Below are positions 41,772 to 50,718 of a stretch of DNA of 64,000 nucleotides, piece after piece. Each line of letters starts with the position of its first letter. The stretch's first letter is position 1. The stretch is from positions 13,033-77,032 of the forward strand of contig JBMOMX010000037.1 in assembly GCA_049323435.1 (NCBI GenBank), read 5' to 3'. Below the pieces are notes generated by a model. That model saw nothing but the letters and a program-made list of their open reading frames with translations. It did no database searches and was not told where the DNA came from. A program made the position numbers and the translations under genes. Source of the stretch: UBA11222 sp049323435. Lineage in GTDB: Bacteria; Pseudomonadota; Alphaproteobacteria; UBA11222.

Positions 41772-42332
41772 TTACTCCTCGTCCTCTTCATATTCCTCCC
41801 AACGGGCATATTGCGGCGGGCTTTTGCCGATGCGGCTGACGATGCGGGGGTATTTCTTTTTCGGCGAGGCTTTGGGCTGAATGGCAACAACATCGATCTG
41901 GTGCCACCAGTCATCGCCAAAATCAAACCAGTAGCCGAAGGCGTCGCCCGGCTTGAGATTCAGGCTGCCTATGGTGACATGCTGCAAATTACCGGCAATG
42001 CCGTCCCGCGCCATATCCTCCTTGCTTAGCCCCTCCAGCATCATGGGTAAAACATAGCGCCGCGCCTCCGGGTCCATCGGTCCCTCGCCGCCAACCTGGA
42101 ATTCATACATATGCGGATCGAAACGGTTAAATGCCTTGAAAATCATCTGATGCAGCTCATCCAGCGTGTCATCCCCGCGCAATTCGATCTTGCGTGAGAT
42201 CTCCGGATTTTTCTCAGCAAACTCTTCCGTGATCGGACCATCCGTGATAAAAACCTCCAGCGTGAACTCGCGATCATCCTCTAGCACCCTGAAACTGCGT
42301 CTTGCCGGTTTTGCTTTTTTTTCCGAAGCCAT
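41772..42332 (-). CDS. pRiA4b ORF-3-like family protein
   Basis: 186 residues. FRVLEDDREFTLEVFITDGP, DDTLDELHQMIFKAFNRFDPHMYEF, LKPGDAFGYWFDFGDDWWHQID and PPQYARWEEYEEDEE are the conserved parts of this plasmid- and island-associated family (IS1096 TnpR-like fold). Its function is unsettled. ATG 42332 is chosen for its GGAAGGAAAT. The acidic C-terminus is complete. It is convergent with the cassette genes and sits beside a toxin-antitoxin pair. Confidence 0.85.
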   Translation of the reverse strand: MASEKKAKPARRSFRVLEDDREFTLEVFITDGPITEEFAEKNPEISRKIELRGDDTLDELHQMIFKAFNRFDPHMYEFQVGGEGPMDPEARRYVLPMMLEGLSKEDMARDGIAGNLQHVTIGSLNLKPGDAFGYWFDFGDDWWHQIDVVAIQPKASPKKKYPRIVSRIGKSPPQYARWEEYEEDEE

Positions 42333-42402
42333 GATTTCCTTCCGCGTTCTATTGATTTGTGTAAGGCGCATATCCCAGCCCGTCTGCGCCGCCCGCGATT
42401 TT

Positions 42403-42807
42403 TTACGCCAAATCCTCAAGCTCCACCGCAAGCGCGCGGGCGAGCTTTTTCACCGTCGCCACGGAACCATTTTTCCTGCCGGTTTCGATCATGGCGATCA
42501 TGTCCCGCGAAACGCCGGAGGCGTTGGCCAGCGCCGCTTGCGTAAGCCCGCGATACTCACGATAGATGCGCAGGCGGTTCCCGCCCGCGATCAGGCGGTC
42601 CACCAGATCCTTGGGAAAATATTCTTCGCCGCGTTTCTTCGCTTCGTCAAAAGCAAGGATGTCGAGCATGTCCTCATACGCCCTGAGCATCTGCTTTACG
42701 GTTTTGACGGGAACGCTGATTGACTTTTTGCCTTTGCCAAGCTTGGCCAGATCGCACAGCGCCGCATAACCCGCCGCCTGCATCTCCCTATGCGGGGTAT
42801 GTTTCAT
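42403..42807 (-). CDS. XRE-type antitoxin
   Basis: 134 residues with an N-terminal dimer or toxin-contact region (KSISVPVKTVKQMLRAYEDM) and a C-terminal helix-turn-helix (RIYREYRGLTQAALANASGV, SRDMIAMIETGRKNGSVATV). It begins 12 bases after the end of a RelE-type toxin gene that is frameshifted, so it is now an antitoxin without a working partner at this locus. Confidence 0.85.
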   Translation of the reverse strand: MKHTPHREMQAAGYAALCDLAKLGKGKKSISVPVKTVKQMLRAYEDMLDILAFDEAKKRGEEYFPKDLVDRLIAGGNRLRIYREYRGLTQAALANASGVSRDMIAMIETGRKNGSVATVKKLARALAVELEDLA

Positions 42808-42819
42808 GCGCCGCTCCTT

Positions 42820-43073
42820 TCACTCCTGGTAGATGTTGCCACGCGATGCTATGCGCACCACATGAATAATCAGTTGCGCATCGGCAATTTCATAAATGAT
42901 GCGCCAATCCCCAACCCGTAACCATTGCGGCCCTTCAGTCTGGCGGCATTGTTGTGCTTCGTATACGGATCAGCGGCTACCGCTGCAATTTTCGTCTGGA
43001 TCGACAGCGCCAGCTTGCGCGGCATTCTGGATACAGTGCGCGCAGACTGTTTGCTATAGATCACTCTATGCAT
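42820..43073 (-). pseudogene. RelE/ParE-type toxin broken by a frameshift
   Basis: The frame starts normally (HRVIYSKQSARTVSRMPRKL, DPYTKHNNAARLKGRNGY), then reads GLGIGASFMK and stops at 42870. Shifting by one base after GRNGY restores the family's C-terminus: VGDWRIIYEIADAQLIIHVV then RIASRGNIYQE, ending TGA at 42820-42822, 12 bases before the antitoxin. A single-base deletion in GGTTACGGGTTGGGG explains it. The C-terminal catalytic strands are lost, so the toxin should be inactive unless this is a sequencing error or programmed frameshifting. Confidence 0.85.
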
Positions 43074-43152
43074 TTATTATATGTAACCTATAGTCACAAA
43101 TCAGTCAAGCCGGTCCTGAGGGGCGAAAGGTGGGACACATGGCCCACCCCCC

Positions 43153-44319
43153 CTAATCCCGTTTTTTCGGGAACAGCATGCCGGCGATCATCGGATAGGC
43201 GTCATCGAGTGCGAGGCCCATCACCACGCCCGCGCGCGCGTCACGGAAATAGCGCTCGAACGGCAGCCGCGCGGCAAATGCCGTGCCGCCGAAGATGGTC
43301 ATCAGGCCTTCGGTCACCGCCACGGCGGCCTCCGACGCCAGCACCTTGGCCTGTATATAGGGCAGCGGCGATTTGACACGGCCCTCGTCGCCCGCTTTCG
43401 CCGCCAGATGCAGCAGCGACCGCGCGCCCTCGATGCGGGCGCTGAATTCGGCCATGCGCCGGGCGTTGATCGGGCTGTCCAGCCGCCGCGCGCCGCTCGG
43501 ATATTGCTTCGTCACTTCCTCGCAGCCAATTTCATAAGCGCCCGAGGCAATGCCCAGATAGGCGGCGGCATAGGTCAACGCCACCACCGGCATCATGATC
43601 GTGCCCAGATTGCGGCCCGCCTCATGTTCCTTGCCGATAATATTGGCGTGCGGCACTTCGCCGTTGAAAATCATCGGCGCGCTGCCATTGCCGCGCATGC
43701 CGAGGCCGTTCCATTCGCCGTCTTTCTTCCAGCCGATCTTGTCGCGCTCCACCACCAGCGCGCTGAGTGCGCCGCGCGGCGCATCCGGGCCGATCTGGCA
43801 CATCAGGAAATAATGGCTCGCCTCGCCCGCCGAGGTGACATAGGATTTGCGGATATTATCCAGACGATAGCCGCTATCCGTGCGAATGGCGGAGGAGAAC
43901 GCGCCGGACGGCTGCCAGTCCTGCCCCGTGGCGCCGCTGGTTTCGCCGCCCGCCACCGTATAGAACGCCTCGCCACGCGCGATGGGCTTTACGAAACGCT
44001 CAACCTGATCCGGCGTGGCGATGCGCGAGATCAGCTCGGCCGCCTCTATATGCATTTTATAGCACATGGCGGTGGAAGGGCATTTCTTGGCCAATTCCTC
44101 CACCACCAGCACGGTTGTCAGCAAGTCCACATGACTGCCGCCATGTTCCTTGGACACACGCAAACCCATGAAGTTTTCAGCGCGCAGGGCGGCAAGTGAA
44201 TTTATTGGGTAGGTGGCGGTCTTGTCGGTGGCTGCGGCCCGGGGGGCCAGATCGCGTTCAGCTACGGCACGCGCCTTTTCCATCCAGTGTAGCTGCGCGT
44301 CTGTCTTGGAAATCCACAT
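43153..44319 (-). CDS. acyl-CoA dehydrogenase family protein, atypical C-terminus
   Basis: 388 residues with the three-domain acyl-CoA dehydrogenase fold: GLRVSKEHGGSHVDLLTTVLVVEEL, FYTVAGGETSGATGQDWQ, YAAAYLGIASGAYEIG and PFERYFRDARAG. Classical members continue with an EGT(S/N)E-type motif; here it is VVMGLALDDAYPMIAG, with no glutamate at the usual base position, so it may be a flavin monooxygenase-like or otherwise altered member. The ATG has GGAAG upstream. It is divergent from the DUF1329 gene. Electrons could reach quinone through ETF-QO if it is a dehydrogenase. Confidence 0.85.
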   Translation of the reverse strand: MWISKTDAQLHWMEKARAVAERDLAPRAAATDKTATYPINSLAALRAENFMGLRVSKEHGGSHVDLLTTVLVVEELAKKCPSTAMCYKMHIEAAELISRIATPDQVERFVKPIARGEAFYTVAGGETSGATGQDWQPSGAFSSAIRTDSGYRLDNIRKSYVTSAGEASHYFLMCQIGPDAPRGALSALVVERDKIGWKKDGEWNGLGMRGNGSAPMIFNGEVPHANIIGKEHEAGRNLGTIMMPVVALTYAAAYLGIASGAYEIGCEEVTKQYPSGARRLDSPINARRMAEFSARIEGARSLLHLAAKAGDEGRVKSPLPYIQAKVLASEAAVAVTEGLMTIFGGTAFAARLPFERYFRDARAGVVMGLALDDAYPMIAGMLFPKKRD

Positions 44320-44463
44320 GCTTTCTTCCCCCCTAAATTCTTATTATGTTTCATATCATTATAGTGGGTTTGCCGGGGGAAAACAGGGAAGATTTTACGC
44401 AGCAAACCCCATATTTTGTGTGTTGCCGCCGGTAAAGGGTCAATAAAAGGTCTTTATCTAATC

Positions 44464-44477
44464 GTCATTTAAATGAC
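44464..44477. promoter_or_regulatory. 14-bp perfect palindrome, candidate operator
   Basis: GTCATTTAAATGAC lies in the 250-bp divergent gap between the acyl-CoA dehydrogenase-like gene and the DUF1329 gene, about 95 bases before the latter. It is a plausible dimeric repressor site for both. Confidence 0.4.
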
Positions 44478-44571
44478 AATTTAATCCAGGATATGCTAGA
44501 GCTAGCCTTGATGTTCCTTGCCTTCAGGCAAGTTGACCGAAAACAAAATCAATGTGTGGAGACGTCTGAAC

Positions 44572-45942
44572 ATGGCCTGGATGCCAAGGGGTGCGATTAT
44601 TGTCAGTCTGGTGTTAGGAATTCAGTCCGCAATGGCGGCGGTTTCGCCCGAGGAAGCCGGGCGGCTTGGGAACGATCTGACGCCGATTGGCGCGGAACGC
44701 GCAGGCAATGCGGCGGGCACCATTCCCGCCTGGGATGGCGGTCTGACAGCGCCGCCGCCGGGCATCGGCTATGAGGCGGGCAAGCATCACACCGATCCAT
44801 TTGCCGCCGACCGTCCGCTCTATACGGTGAATGCGGCCAATATGGCGCAATATGAGGGGCAGCTGACAGAGGCCCATAAGGCGCTGTTAAAGGCGTATCC
44901 CGGCAGCTATTTTATGAATGTCTATCCCACGCACCGCTCCTGCGCCTATCCAAAACATGTGTACGAGGCCGTCAAGCGCAATGCCGTCAGCGGGCAACTG
45001 ACCAATGAAGAAAATGGCTTTACCGGCGCAGTGATGGCGTTTCCATTTCCGATCCCGCAATCGGCGCGCGAGGTGTTGTGGAATCACGAAATTCGCTATC
45101 AGGGATATAAGGTCACACGCGAATCCGCCGCCGCCGCGCCCACCAAGACGGGCGACTATACGCTGGATGTGGCGCTGGATCAGTGGATTTACCGTTATTC
45201 GAATCCGGATCTGAAAAGCACCGAAGAACTGGACAATGTCATTATGCATTTTTTGCGGCATGGCATCAGCCCGTCCTCGAATGCCGGCACATTATCGGTC
45301 ACGCATAATACGATGGATCAAGTGCTGGAGCCCCGGCATAACTGGTCCTACCGGCCGGGCGAGCGCAAGGTCAAACAGGTGATGGGTCAGCTATATGATA
45401 ATGTTCTGGCGACCAGCGACGGCATCCGCCTGAATGACACGTTTAATATTTTTAGCGGCGGCGGCGACCGGTATGACTGGTCGTTGATCGGCAAACAGGA
45501 AAAGCTGATCCCGTACAATACCTATCGGCTGGCTTCGCCAGATACAAAGTACAAGGATATTCTGCATAAGTCGCATCTGAATCCGGAAGTGATGCGTTAT
45601 GAGCTGCACCGCACCTGGGTGATTGAGGGCCGGTTGAAGCCCGGCAAGCAACATATATTCGCCACCAGCCGCATCATGTATTTCGATGAAGATTCATGGA
45701 CGGGAACCGCCGGCGTGCTGTATGACGGCGCGGGCAAAATCACCCGTGTGCAGGAGGCCCATATTTTCAACTATTATGATCAGCCGCTGTGCAATATCGG
45801 AAGCGATACAGTGTATGACATCGATGGCGGGCGTTATCATATTGTCGGAATGCGGAACGAACAAAAGCCGGTCAAGTTTGATATACAGGATCAGCCCGGT
45901 TCATTTTCGCCGGGAGGCATGCGCCGCCTCGGCGTGCGTTAG
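44572..45942 (+). CDS. DUF1329 family exported protein
   Basis: 456 residues with a signal peptide (RGAIIVSLVLGIQSAMA). The mature start VSPEEAGRLGNDLTPIGAER is the diagnostic DUF1329 beginning. The LolA/LppX-like body follows, with EVLWNHEIRYQGYKV, RPGERKVKQVMGQLYDN and RYELHRTWVIEGRLKPGKQH. Family members occur in steroid and aromatic catabolic loci and are thought to handle hydrophobic substrates in the periplasm. ATG 44572 follows GGAG. The gene appears without its common DUF1302 and RND partners here. Confidence 0.88.
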   Translation: MAWMPRGAIIVSLVLGIQSAMAAVSPEEAGRLGNDLTPIGAERAGNAAGTIPAWDGGLTAPPPGIGYEAGKHHTDPFAADRPLYTVNAANMAQYEGQLTEAHKALLKAYPGSYFMNVYPTHRSCAYPKHVYEAVKRNAVSGQLTNEENGFTGAVMAFPFPIPQSAREVLWNHEIRYQGYKVTRESAAAAPTKTGDYTLDVALDQWIYRYSNPDLKSTEELDNVIMHFLRHGISPSSNAGTLSVTHNTMDQVLEPRHNWSYRPGERKVKQVMGQLYDNVLATSDGIRLNDTFNIFSGGGDRYDWSLIGKQEKLIPYNTYRLASPDTKYKDILHKSHLNPEVMRYELHRTWVIEGRLKPGKQHIFATSRIMYFDEDSWTGTAGVLYDGAGKITRVQEAHIFNYYDQPLCNIGSDTVYDIDGGRYHIVGMRNEQKPVKFDIQDQPGSFSPGGMRRLGVR

Positions 45943-46033
45943 TGCGGGATGAATTTAAGTCGAATAGGGTCTAAAATTTAATCCGGGCTGAATTTGCGTG
46001 GTTCTGTAAATCTGAAACGAACGCAATCGCGAC

Positions 46034-47194
46034 TTATTGCGGAAAGTCCGGATCTGGCGCTGCTTGTGTGCCGGTTTCTTCATCCGGCGATTTTTCAGGC
46101 TCTGGTGTTTTGAACAGATCATGATAATCGCGGGTCAGATCGGCGGCTTTCATACCGGGAAGTTTGAACGCCCAGCCTTTGGTGCGGGCGTTGATTTCCG
46201 CAATCTGTTTCTGCACCGCCTCGGGTTTGAGCAATTTTGTGTCTTTTTCGAGCAGCCCTGCCTTGGCCGCAGCCTCGGCCTGTACGGGATCAAAGCTGGC
46301 TTCAAACCGTGTCCAGCGGCTTTTATCACGCAGCACAGTCCAGCTTGTCAGCACCAGCCCGTCGAATAAATGATGCCGGGCCTGGAAGGCGCCGGTGAAA
46401 TCAATTTTATCCGCAGGCGATACATCATCCAGCGGCAGCAGAGAGACGGCACGGGCGATATTGGCGGGCAATTCATCCAGCACCAGCACTTTGCCCTTAG
46501 GCGTTTTTGTAATCGTGAAACTGGCGTCCGGACTGGCGCGGTTAATGTCATAGGCGGGGCCGCTGGGCGGGGTCAGGGTCACGGATGCGATGCGGGCTTC
46601 TGCAATGTCAAACAAAGCCCGGTCTATCCAGTCGCTGATTTGCAGCGGAAGATTGATATCGCCCTGCACCAGATAAGTTTGCGCCTCGCCATCCTTGCGG
46701 GCAAAGGCGATGCCCGCGCGGGTGCCGCTGGGCGGGGTTTGCACCTTGCCCAAAATCAAGGCGGCCAGAGGTTTGCCCCCGGCATCAAAGAGACTGAAGC
46801 GATAGCCCTTGCCGCTGGCGGCCTGGCCCGTGTCATCCGGCGCCGCCAGCAGCAGCGCGCCGTGATTTTCTGCGCGCGCCGTGCGCCGTTCCACTGCATC
46901 AAGTTTCGCCACCGCCAGAATAGCTTTGCGCACCACATCGAAATTTGCGGGCCAGCCGCCACGGTCCGGCAGCATCCAGCCACCCCTTGCATCACGGGCA
47001 ATGCTGATATTTCCGGTGCTGGTCCAGATATCAATTTTAGCGATAGTTTCGATCTGCTGTTCCAGACCGGGAAACAAAGGCTGACGCGCAAAGGGGGCCT
47101 GATTGGCCGCCTGGCGCGAAGAGATCGCGATGCCTGCCGCCACAACGAAGAAGGCCGTCAGTGCTGCCAGGATGCGCAAATGACGGGGGTTCAT
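46034..47194 (-). CDS. DUF4340 domain-containing protein
   Basis: 386 residues, one N-terminal membrane anchor (LRILAALTAFFVVAAGIAIS) and a periplasmic DUF4340 body (IETIAKIDIWTSTGNISIARD, DRGGWPANFDVVRKAILAVAKLDAVERR, VQGDINLPLQISDWIDRALF). The C-terminus is acidic and disordered (EKSPDEETGTQAAPDPDFPQ). Start ATG 47194 overlaps the GldG-like stop (ATGA), making it the last gene of the four-gene ABC operon. Function is unknown beyond this conserved association. Confidence 0.85.
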   Translation of the reverse strand: MNPRHLRILAALTAFFVVAAGIAISSRQAANQAPFARQPLFPGLEQQIETIAKIDIWTSTGNISIARDARGGWMLPDRGGWPANFDVVRKAILAVAKLDAVERRTARAENHGALLLAAPDDTGQAASGKGYRFSLFDAGGKPLAALILGKVQTPPSGTRAGIAFARKDGEAQTYLVQGDINLPLQISDWIDRALFDIAEARIASVTLTPPSGPAYDINRASPDASFTITKTPKGKVLVLDELPANIARAVSLLPLDDVSPADKIDFTGAFQARHHLFDGLVLTSWTVLRDKSRWTRFEASFDPVQAEAAAKAGLLEKDTKLLKPEAVQKQIAEINARTKGWAFKLPGMKAADLTRDYHDLFKTPEPEKSPDEETGTQAAPDPDFPQ

Positions 47195-49191
47195 GGCGCG
47201 CCTCCGGCCGTCTTTGTCATGGCGGTTTCGGCGGTTTCGCGCCACTGCCGGCTTCGGAATTTACGGCGCCGGTTGCGCCATTGCGCCAGCAGGACTGCCG
47301 CGGCGCCAACCAGAATCGGCGTCAGCGCTATATTGATGAAACGCAGACGGTCCTGAAGCGCCTCGACATCGCTGCGCAGGGAATGCTGCACCGTACGCAA
47401 CGCCTTGCGGGTTTGCGCAATCTGTTCGCGGGCGCGCTGAATCTCGGCTTCCTGTTCCGGGGTTACAATTTCTTCGCCGGCGCCGCCATCAGGTTTCGGC
47501 ATGCCGGGCTCATGGCGCTGCATCTGCGCCAGGCGCTGTTCCGTCGCCTGTAGTTCCGTTTTCAGGCGCTGTTCTTCTTCCAGATAGCGCGATTCAGCGG
47601 CGCGCATCAGTTCCTGCACAACCAGGAATGGCCGGGAGGATTTTGAACGGCTGCGCAGGGAAATCAGTTCGCCCGATCCGGTCATGTTTTCAATCGCCGC
47701 TATCACCAGATTGGCGTTATCCGAGGTTGGCACCGCAACCTGCTGGCCGCGATATTCGCTGACTTCGACCCACCAGTTATCGTCCCACATATCGGTATCG
47801 GCAACGGCAATCACCTCTATCGGTTTTTGCGAGCTTGCCAGATGCGGCCGCAGATTTTTATATGCCTGGGCCAGTTCCGGGCTGGCGTCCTTGGGCAGGG
47901 GCGGCGGGCCGGCCGGGAAGGCCGACACGGCATCGCCTGACAGGCGCGCCGCCATCACATAGCTCTCGCCGCTGGGCTCGAACGCGCGCAGCATATCAAT
48001 TGGATTGGGCGCGCGGCGCAGCATCAGGGTGGCCTCGATCAGGGCGGCATCGGTGCTGCTGGTGATCAGCGGGGTAAACCGGGTTGTGGCATCGGGCAGC
48101 TTTTTCAGATGGCCGGCCATCGCCATGGCGATATAGCGCAATTCGCCAGTGACCGGATCATTGCGATCCAGCGCCGCCTCGCGCAGGCCCAGCCATGCGA
48201 CATAGGTGGTGTCCTGCTCTTCACCCAGATTATTCACAACCACCCGCTGCCCGAAAGCCCGGTCGGCCACGATGCGGTTCGGGTCCATCTCGATACCCCA
48301 TGCGCGGTACAATTCAGGCATGTTCGAGGCGGGCGACACCGCCTCACGCGAGGTCAGCGGATTTTTGGTGCGCGATGGCGGCTTGCCCACTTCGGATATG
48401 GGATCGGTAAAGGCGATCACCCTGCCGCCGCGCAGCACGAATTGATCAATGGCGTAAATGGTAAGCGCGTCCATTTCCTTTGGATGCACGATCACCAGCA
48501 CACTGAAGGCATCATCAATATCCGTGAACTGCCCGGTCAGCATTTCCACGTCGAAAATTTCACGCATCTGCTGATACAGCATGAACGGCTTGATCTCGCC
48601 GCGCATCACCGCCTCGATGCCGCCCTTGCCGATATCCAGCGGCAGGCCGCTTATCACACCGACCTTAGGCTTTTTAGTTGTGGACAGCCTGGCCACAAGC
48701 TGGGTCAGGTCATATTCCAGAAACTGTTCCCGGTCCTGGGAAAAAAACGGGATGGCTTCGACACCGTCCAGCATATTGGCGCCGGACAGGCCGAGAAAGA
48801 ATTTTTCGCCATCCCGTGTTGGCAGCCCCTGCATGCCCAGCGCAATTGCGCGTTCTTCGGCTTCGCTGAAAGGTTCCGGATCAATGATTTCCAGCAGCAG
48901 TTTGGCCCCTGAATTGGCCTCAAATTCCTTCAGCATATCGCGCACCCGCTGGCCATATATCTGCGCACCGGGCACATCTTTCGCCAGCCGTTCGGAATAA
49001 AAAAATTGCAGTGTGACCGGCTCGGTCAGTTTGGCCAGCACATTGCGCGTGCCATCGCTAAGTGTGTACAGCCCATCCTGGGTCAGATCAAAGCGCGCCG
49101 AATAGAGCGACGCATTGGACAGCATATTGACCGCCAGAAACAGAATGGCGGTCAGAACCAATGCGAGCGGGGCCAGCATATTGCGTTGCAT
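47191..49191 (-). CDS. GldG-family ABC-associated periplasmic protein
   Basis: 666 residues. An N-terminal membrane segment (LAPLALVLTAILFLAVNML) precedes the ABC_transp_aux/GldG domain (SARFDLTQDGLYTLSDGTRN, EPVTLQFFYSE, LVIVHPKEMDALTIYAIDQF, GGRVIAFTDP). A coiled-coil follows at roughly 530-620 (SRYLEEEQRLKTELQATEQR, AEIQRAREQIAQTRKALRTV), then a C-terminal membrane segment (IALTPILVGAAAVLLAQW). It works with the permease and ATPase encoded just upstream. The name comes from Bacteroidetes gliding, but many non-gliding bacteria carry the set. Confidence 0.87.
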   Translation of the reverse strand: MQRNMLAPLALVLTAILFLAVNMLSNASLYSARFDLTQDGLYTLSDGTRNVLAKLTEPVTLQFFYSERLAKDVPGAQIYGQRVRDMLKEFEANSGAKLLLEIIDPEPFSEAEERAIALGMQGLPTRDGEKFFLGLSGANMLDGVEAIPFFSQDREQFLEYDLTQLVARLSTTKKPKVGVISGLPLDIGKGGIEAVMRGEIKPFMLYQQMREIFDVEMLTGQFTDIDDAFSVLVIVHPKEMDALTIYAIDQFVLRGGRVIAFTDPISEVGKPPSRTKNPLTSREAVSPASNMPELYRAWGIEMDPNRIVADRAFGQRVVVNNLGEEQDTTYVAWLGLREAALDRNDPVTGELRYIAMAMAGHLKKLPDATTRFTPLITSSTDAALIEATLMLRRAPNPIDMLRAFEPSGESYVMAARLSGDAVSAFPAGPPPLPKDASPELAQAYKNLRPHLASSQKPIEVIAVADTDMWDDNWWVEVSEYRGQQVAVPTSDNANLVIAAIENMTGSGELISLRSRSKSSRPFLVVQELMRAAESRYLEEEQRLKTELQATEQRLAQMQRHEPGMPKPDGGAGEEIVTPEQEAEIQRAREQIAQTRKALRTVQHSLRSDVEALQDRLRFINIALTPILVGAAAVLLAQWRNRRRKFRSRQWRETAETAMTKTAGGAP

Positions 49192-49197
49192 CTGCGT

Positions 49198-49932
49198 CTA
49201 GCCCGCCTTTTTCATGGCAAGGATGATCGCATTGGCATACAGCCAGGCCGCAATCAGCGATGCGAAATACACCACATCGCGCAGATCAATCACGCCATTG
49301 GTGATGGCGTCGAAATGGGTCAGGAAACTGAAAGACGCGATCGCCGCCAGTAAACTTTGCGGGGCCCAGGCCGAAAAGAAATCCAGCACCATCGGCAGGC
49401 CGCTGACCGTGAACAGAAAACACACGCTGACGGTAATCACAAAGGCAATCACCTGGTTGCGGGTGGTGGCGGAAATCGTCGCGCCAATCGCCAGATAGGC
49501 CCCCGCCATCAGCGCGCTGCCGGTATAGCTGGCCAGGATGACGCCATTATCCGGATCGCCCAGATAATTCACCGTGATCCAGATCGGAAAAGTCAGCCCC
49601 AGCGCCACCATCGTAAATCCCCAGGCGGCCAGATATTTACCCAGCACCACGGCCCATAGCGGCACCGGCAGGGTCATCAACAGCTCGATTGTGCCGGATT
49701 TACTTTCCTCCGCCCATAGCCGCATGCTGACCGCCGGGATCAGGAACAAATACAGCCAGGGGTGAAACGAGAAGAAGTTTTTCAGGCTGGCTTCGCCGGT
49801 CTCAAAAAACTGGCCGAGATAAAATGTCGTCAGTCCGGTCAGGAACAGGAAGATGACAATGAAAATATAAGCCAGCGGCGTGGCGAAATAGCCCATAAAT
49901 TCACGCTGAAGCACCAGACGCAACCCGTTCAC
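49198..49932 (-). CDS. ABC-2 permease (GldF-like)
   Basis: A 244-residue inner-membrane protein with six hydrophobic segments. YFATPLAYIFIVIFLFLTGL, LIPAVSMRLWAEESKSGTIELLMTLPV and SALMAGAYLAIGATISATT match GldF-type permeases. It overlaps the ATPase gene by 4 bases upstream and is 6 bases from the GldG-like gene downstream. Confidence 0.9.
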   Translation of the reverse strand: MNGLRLVLQREFMGYFATPLAYIFIVIFLFLTGLTTFYLGQFFETGEASLKNFFSFHPWLYLFLIPAVSMRLWAEESKSGTIELLMTLPVPLWAVVLGKYLAAWGFTMVALGLTFPIWITVNYLGDPDNGVILASYTGSALMAGAYLAIGATISATTRNQVIAFVITVSVCFLFTVSGLPMVLDFFSAWAPQSLLAAIASFSFLTHFDAITNGVIDLRDVVYFASLIAAWLYANAIILAMKKAG

Positions 49933-50657
49933 GCGCGGGCCTCATGCAGATCGCCGGTGGTAAGCTGACGGAATACTTCGTCCAGCCGGCCGCGTTTGGC
50001 CAGTTCCGCGGGGGTTGCGTCGGCCACGATGCGCCCCCGGTCGATAATGATGGCGCGGGTGCAGATGGCGTCCACCTCTTCCAGAATATGGGTGGAAATG
50101 ATGATCGCCTTGTGAGGCGCCATTTCTGCGATCAACTGGCGCACCGTATGTTTCTGGTTCGGGTCAAGGCCATCGGTGGGTTCATCCATAATCAGCACGG
50201 GGGGATCGTGCAATATCGCCTGCGCCAGGCCGACCCGGCGCTTGAAGCCCTTGGACAGCGTGTCGATGGGCTGTTCCATCACCCTGTCAAGCCCGGTACG
50301 CTCCACCGCAAGCCGGATGGCGCGGTCGCGTTCCGCGCCATAAAGGCGGCGGATGCCCGCGATAAACAGCAAAAATTCGCGCGGCGTCATATCGGGATAG
50401 GCGGGCGCACCTTCGGGCAGGTAACCCAGATTCTGTTTGACGGCGATCGGGTTCAGCGTGACATCATGGCCCAGCACCCGCGCCGTGCCCGAAGTGGGCG
50501 CCAGAAAGCCGGTGATCATTTTCATGGTGGTGGATTTGCCCGCGCCATTGGGGCCGAGAAAGCCCAGCACCTCGCCCTTCGCCACCTTGAAACTGACCCC
50601 GTCAACGGCGGTGATCAGCGGCCCGAATTTTTTTACCAGTGCCTCGACTTCGATCAT
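49929..50657 (-). CDS. ABC transporter ATP-binding protein (GldA-like)
   Basis: A 242-residue ATPase and first gene of the operon. Walker A is GFLGPNGAGKSTTMKMITGF, the signature LSKGFKRRVGLAQAILHDP, Walker B VLIMDEPTDGLDPNQ, and the switch histidine lies in IIISTHILEEV. The start MIEVEALVKKFG at 50657 is preferred over the longer open frame upstream. The exported substrate of this GldAFG/DUF4340 type is not known. Confidence 0.92.
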   Translation of the reverse strand: MIEVEALVKKFGPLITAVDGVSFKVAKGEVLGFLGPNGAGKSTTMKMITGFLAPTSGTARVLGHDVTLNPIAVKQNLGYLPEGAPAYPDMTPREFLLFIAGIRRLYGAERDRAIRLAVERTGLDRVMEQPIDTLSKGFKRRVGLAQAILHDPPVLIMDEPTDGLDPNQKHTVRQLIAEMAPHKAIIISTHILEEVDAICTRAIIIDRGRIVADATPAELAKRGRLDEVFRQLTTGDLHEARA

Positions 50658-50718
50658 ATAAATGCCAAATTGTGCGATACCTTGCACTTGCTTTTGTGGC
50701 CGGCGCTCATCCCCTCTC

